Assembly: GCA_033675265.1 (NCBI GenBank)
Contig: JAUJYZ010000195.1
Location: forward strand, 62,001 to 126,000
Source of the DNA: Actinostola sp. cb2023
Taxonomy: Eukaryota > Cnidaria > Anthozoa > Actiniaria > Actinostolidae
Direction of reading: 5' to 3'
Length of the DNA: 64,000 nucleotides
Each line of letters begins with the position of its first letter. The stretch's first letter is position 1. Under the pieces are notes generated by a model. The model did not search any database. It was not told the origin of the DNA and was given only the letters and a program-made list of their open reading frames with translations. Below, piece after piece: positions 60,063-64,000 of the stretch. Both the position numbers and the translations under genes were made by a program.

Positions 60063-61577
60063 ATGGAATTTACACAAGAACACCTCAACTACTTCACATT
60101 ATGTTACATCGTCACTGGTGTCGTCCCAGAAGGTCTACGAACGATTTTCAAGCAAGAATGGGACGCTTTGTACGCTGGTACGCCGCACGGTCCATGGGAA
60201 AATACGCCAGCAAATTACAATTCTTTCAACTCAATGGAATCTAAAAAGAATCGCAAACGTAATCAGCACCTTCTAAAAATGATGACCAATGGAGACCGGA
60301 TTGAATGGGACTGCACCTGCTTGTTTTACGCAATCATGTATTCAGACAGTGTAGGACCAATGTTACATCCTATTGTTCAGAAGAGCGTCGATGATGTACG
60401 AGTTATCCGAAATGAAGTCTTTGCCCACAACATTGATGGAGGTGTAACCGAAGCAGATTTCCAAGCATCCATTACGAAGATTATAAACGCATTCACGGCA
60501 TTAAAGCTTGATACGACCAAGCTGGAGGTGTTGAAGGACCAACCAACCTTCCCAACAGAGGAACTTAACAACATCAAGCAGAAGTTGGAAGACGAAAAGA
60601 AGAGAAATGCAGAACCAAGTTCGTTTTGTGTCCTACCCGCCAAACCCTCTCACGACACTATTGATCGAATGGATGAAGTTGGTAGGATATATGAACAAAT
60701 GAATCGGCTATCAAGTGAAAAGAAGGGAAAGACGACGGTTGTTTATCTGTCTGGAATGCCCGGATGCGGTAAGAGTGAAATGGCAAGACAGATCGGAGAG
60801 AAATACTTCCTTTCTGATGACACCACAGATCTAGTGTTTATCATGACAATCAATGCGTCTAATATGGACACGCTGCTCCAATCGTACGTTGAATTTGCTA
60901 CCAGACTAAAATGCCATCCCAACGACATATCAAGAATAGCCACACCAAAAGATCTTTCTCAAGAGAATAAATTCAACCAACTAAGAGCTCTTACTGTTCA
61001 GCAAGTAGGCAAATATCCATGTTGGCTGATGATTATAGATAACGTGAACGATCTGGACTCATTTTCAAAATACTGGCCGCAGACTGGGGAAAAGACAAGA
61101 GGTAGCAGTGGTCAGATCCTGGTCACCACACAGGACAGGCTTTCTATTTTTGCTACCTCTAACACTAAACACGTACCTCTTAGTTGTGGCATGGCAGAGG
61201 AGGATGCTATTGAACTACTTTCTAAAGTATCAGGGTTGGTAGATGACAAGGAGATGATGATAAAAGTAGCCAAGACCTTGGATTTGCAGCCATTGGCCTT
61301 GGCATGCGCTGGTGTCTACATGCAGTGCAGTCGCACCACAAACACTGAGGTTACTTGGCAACGATACTTGGAAGAACTTGATTATGGGAAACGCAAAGCG
61401 TCGGAGAGGCTGTACAATAACATAAGCTTGCATTATAAGATCACGAATGTCACAGCTGGCAATGTTTCCGTGATGAGCGAAATTCAGGAAGAACAGACAT
61501 ATAGTCGTCAGTATTTGATGGCCATAGTAATAATAATAATGTTGCTATTTTCTATTTACACTCGTTTACTTGTATAA
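60063..61577 (+). CDS. NLR-like protein: DZIP3-type HEPN + NB-ATPase, short hydrophobic tail
   Basis: 504 residues. Residues ~1-150 match the HEPN-like domain of cnidarian DZIP3-like NLRs (EFTQEHLNYFTLCYI, GLRTIFKQEWDALY, EWDCTCLFYAIMYSD, RNEVFAH). Residues ~165-215 are a charged linker. An NB-ARC/NACHT-type ATPase follows: P-loop GMPGCGKS (~residues 233-240), Walker B WLMIIDNVND, sensor QILVTTQDR, and a LQPLALACAGVYM helix. These are intracellular immune-type sensors, with HEPN as a likely RNase or adaptor. The family normally continues with a winged helix and TPRs; here, after KITNVTAG, an unrelated ~38-residue tail ends in a hydrophobic stretch (AIVIIIMLLFSIY). The start was chosen at the ATG preceding EFTQE; an acceptor-like ACACATAG at ~60053 suggests a 5' exon. 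Confidence 0.85.
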   Translation: MEFTQEHLNYFTLCYIVTGVVPEGLRTIFKQEWDALYAGTPHGPWENTPANYNSFNSMESKKNRKRNQHLLKMMTNGDRIEWDCTCLFYAIMYSDSVGPMLHPIVQKSVDDVRVIRNEVFAHNIDGGVTEADFQASITKIINAFTALKLDTTKLEVLKDQPTFPTEELNNIKQKLEDEKKRNAEPSSFCVLPAKPSHDTIDRMDEVGRIYEQMNRLSSEKKGKTTVVYLSGMPGCGKSEMARQIGEKYFLSDDTTDLVFIMTINASNMDTLLQSYVEFATRLKCHPNDISRIATPKDLSQENKFNQLRALTVQQVGKYPCWLMIIDNVNDLDSFSKYWPQTGEKTRGSSGQILVTTQDRLSIFATSNTKHVPLSCGMAEEDAIELLSKVSGLVDDKEMMIKVAKTLDLQPLALACAGVYMQCSRTTNTEVTWQRYLEELDYGKRKASERLYNNISLHYKITNVTAGNVSVMSEIQEEQTYSRQYLMAIVIIIMLLFSIYTRLLV

Positions 61578-61633
61578 TATGATGAGCCTCTCTTGCCCGC
61601 ACTACAGAGGAAGAGTATTTAAATAAATTAAAG

Positions 61634-61635
61634 GA

Positions 61636-61675
<40 letters not shown>

Positions 61676-61679
61676 AAAA

Positions 61680-61743
<64 letters not shown>

Positions 61744-61752
61744 GAGAAAGAA

Positions 61753-61784
<32 letters not shown>

Positions 61785-61785
61785 C

Positions 61786-61824
<39 letters not shown>

Positions 61825-61834
61825 AAAGAAAAAA

Positions 61835-61894
<60 letters not shown>

Positions 61895-61899
61895 GAGAC

Positions 61900-61998
<99 letters not shown>

Positions 61999-62017
61999 AA
62001 AGAAAGAAAGAAAGAAA

Positions 62018-62073
<56 letters not shown>

Positions 62074-62345
62074 GAAAGAAAGAAAGAAGAAAGAAAGAAA
62101 GAAAGAAGAAAGAAAGAAAGAAAAGAAGAGAAAGAAAGAAAAAAGAAAAAGAAGAGAAAGAAAGAAAGAGAGAGAAAGAAAGAAAAGAGAGAAAGAAAGA
62201 AAGAAAAGAGAAAGAAAGAAAGAAAACAAGGAAGGAAGGAATGAATGAAAAAGGAAGGGAGGCAGAGAGGTGGGAAGGAATGAAGGAATGGAGTAAAGAA
62301 GAAAGGAAGTAAAGAAGAAAGGAAGGAAGGATGGAAGGAAGGAAG
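61634..62345. repeat. ~0.7-kb (GAAA)n microsatellite
   Basis: GAAA units with sporadic GAGA, GACA and AAAA changes, passing into GGAA/GGAAT at the right end. It begins ~55 nt after the HEPN/NB-ATPase stop codon. Open frames on the minus strand (FLSF repeats) are artefacts. Confidence 0.98.
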
Positions 62346-62950
62346 GAAGGAAAGAAGGATACTGATACAAACACAGAAACCCATTTCTTTAAGGAATAGA
62401 AGACAGATAGCCGTGGTTTACTGGCGAAGTAGTAGTCCAGTCATTCTACGGTTTAGGTTGGAACAAATTGCAACAGAAAGTTTCTCATCGCTATTCAACC
62501 AAGATGGGTTACCTAAACAACATACTAAAAGTCCTCAAAAATCCCTTCGGTGGAACATGCCGAAAATTAGGATTAAAGATTTCGTGGTTTCACCACAGGG
62601 ATCCCGCGTCGAGCGAAATAAATTATATTAAAAAAATACATTTATCCGACTTTTTTCTTTGATTTTTAATTTCTAAGATCTTCAATATTATTCCTGTTGT
62701 GGTTGAAGTTACTTTATTAACACAAAAGTACTTGAAATGCAGGGGAAATGTCCCTAGGCCATGACCCTTACCACAGGGATCCCAATATGTAGAAAATAGA
62801 ATTTTCAATCAAAAAAAATCGATTTCCTGCTCGTTATGTTTGATTGTTTTTTGGTTATTCGTTGCGTTGTATAGCCAAATTAGTCTATTCTAAGACTGTT
62901 TAACACTAATGACTAATATTAATCAACTATTGAAATACAATAATCATAAT
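62346..62950. other. Unassigned spacer
   Basis: No gene recognised; overlapping short open frames near 62413-62662 lack any known motif. Confidence 0.5.
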
Positions 62951-63135
62951 AGAGTCGTTTTCGTATGAGTGGGAAACCTACGGTACGGAGCTACGCTCAC
63001 GGTACAGAATCGAACACATTAGAATCGAACACATTGTATTCAACCAATCACACTGCACGTTGATGGCACGATACTGTCACTGCACGGCACGAACCGTACC
63101 GTAACTACTTCCCACTCATATACGAAAACGACTCT
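62951..63135. mobile_element. 185-bp hairpin MITE
   Basis: Ends AGAGTCGTTTTCGTATGAGT and its reverse complement (one base inserted), flanked by AAT-rich sequence. Inner stem CGGTACGG / CCGTACCG. Confidence 0.8.
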
Positions 63136-63880
63136 AATTGGTTGCATTAAGGTTATATTTATAACTTAAATAATAATAAAGTCACGTAATAATTATGATA
63201 ATGACCATAAGATAAAATATTATACCAAGCAGAATTAAGATTTAAAGCTTAATACAACTAAAACATATTGTTAGTCAGACTCATCCAAACCAAGCTAGGT
63301 CTGGCGTGCTGGAGTTAGAATAACTTTGGCCTTTGCATGTACCACATGCAGCCGAGCAATCCAAGTAGTACTTTTTGCACGTACACCTGCGCACGTGCTA
63401 CCTGATCTGACTTGCAGCCATCTGATCATCTCAACTATAGTATAGTGCGCGCTATGGGATTGTGGTAATTCAGTTAGGATAGGAAGTGACTTCCCATCCG
63501 CTAAGTTTCATCCCCAGTCAAAAGGCTGTAGCTGTTCGCAACCTCTTTCCATTCCTGGATCTGGTAGTACACACGTAGGATGTGGTATGGTATGTAGCAG
63601 TAGCTGATGTGGGTGGAAGGCTTTCAGGTTGAACAAATTACGATCACTTGGCTACCTTTTGGCAAAAACGGGTGTATCGTAGAGAGTCTGCAATTAGCCT
63701 CTCCTCTGATCCATCACTGTACAAAGAGAGAAATGCTTTCTCTCCTGCCACAAAGATGTATTCCTTTCTAGTTATACCCGCTGGTCGATCAAAGATTTCT
63801 GCTTGTTGAAGGAATCTGCATGGAATCTGTTTCAATCATTATTAAAGCTGATGCAAAGCATAAAGTGTGTGCAAAAACAG
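63136..63880. other. Unassigned spacer
   Basis: No gene or repeat recognised. Confidence 0.45.
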
Positions 63881-63883
63881 GTG

Positions 63884-64000
63884 CGGTAATACGAGCAACA
63901 AAACGGTATGCAACTTGTCGCGCAACATTGTTCAGATTGTTGCGTTGCAAGTTGCAGAGCAATGTTTCTCGTATTACCATCGTTCGCGCAACTCGTCGCG
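63884..64000. repeat. Hairpin repeat at the window edge
   Basis: GGTAATACGAG at 63884 pairs with CTCGTATTACC at 63968; the inner part carries GTTGCG.GCAAC motifs. A further copy of the GCGCAACTCGTCGCG motif is cut by the window end. Confidence 0.65.

Noticed and set aside
61552..62384. Three long minus-strand frames of Phe/Leu/Ser
   Set aside because: GAAA microsatellite; all three frames are open, as expected for a tetranucleotide repeat.

Overview
The window is eukaryotic, intron-rich and dense in repeats, and it looks like anthozoan cnidarian DNA, most likely a stony coral. That assignment is inference from three things: a lipoxygenase tandem pair, a HEPN/NB-ATPase NLR-type gene of the class expanded in corals, and tRNA-derived SINEs and Penelope-like, Crypton-like and MITE sequences of the kind common in cnidarians. 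No prokaryotic gene organisation, CRISPR array or rRNA is visible.

Region 1 (1-35.2 kb) holds two tandem same-strand lipoxygenase genes. I traced nine exons in each by GT/AG sites, phase and paralog alignment. Every coding exon has the same length in both copies (361, 139, 110, 196, 362, 107, 85, 219 and 234 nt). Both keep the HxxxxH and HxxxN iron-ligand motifs, both carry Gly at the Coffa position (predicting R-specific oxygenation), and both end in Ala where nearly all lipoxygenases end in Ile. The 5' end of copy 1 is outside the window, and that of copy 2 was not found. The introns differ greatly because different elements inserted after the duplication. Copy 1 carries a 4.3-kb 20-bp minisatellite, a Penelope-like fragment, a TTA-flanked MITE and a 3.1-kb palindromic element. 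Copy 2 carries a 1.8-kb palindromic element, several MITEs, a SINE and a retroposon. Each paralog shows the empty site for several of the other's insertions.

Region 2 (35.2-55.7 kb) is a mobile-element domain. At its centre is a 7.4-kb gene (45632-53068) that reads as one very large protein broken by five frameshifts: two RFX-like winged-helix units, Cys-rich segments, an RNase H-type transposase core, a chromodomain, three identical 252-bp internal repeats and a C-terminal Ulp1/SENP-type cysteine protease. It is flanked by a 180-bp satellite upstream and a ~126-bp satellite downstream. Nearby is a 3.9-kb inverted-repeat element with a two-exon HIRAN-domain gene, a decayed second HIRAN copy, and a hAT-type MITE. 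Inverted motif pairs at 35.2 and 55.6-55.7 kb suggest, without proving, that the block is one ~20.5-kb composite element.

Region 3 (55.7-64 kb) holds a TPR-gene fragment interrupted by a hairpin element, then a HEPN + NB-ATPase gene ending in a short hydrophobic tail instead of TPRs, a 0.7-kb GAAA microsatellite, and more hairpin repeats up to the window edge.
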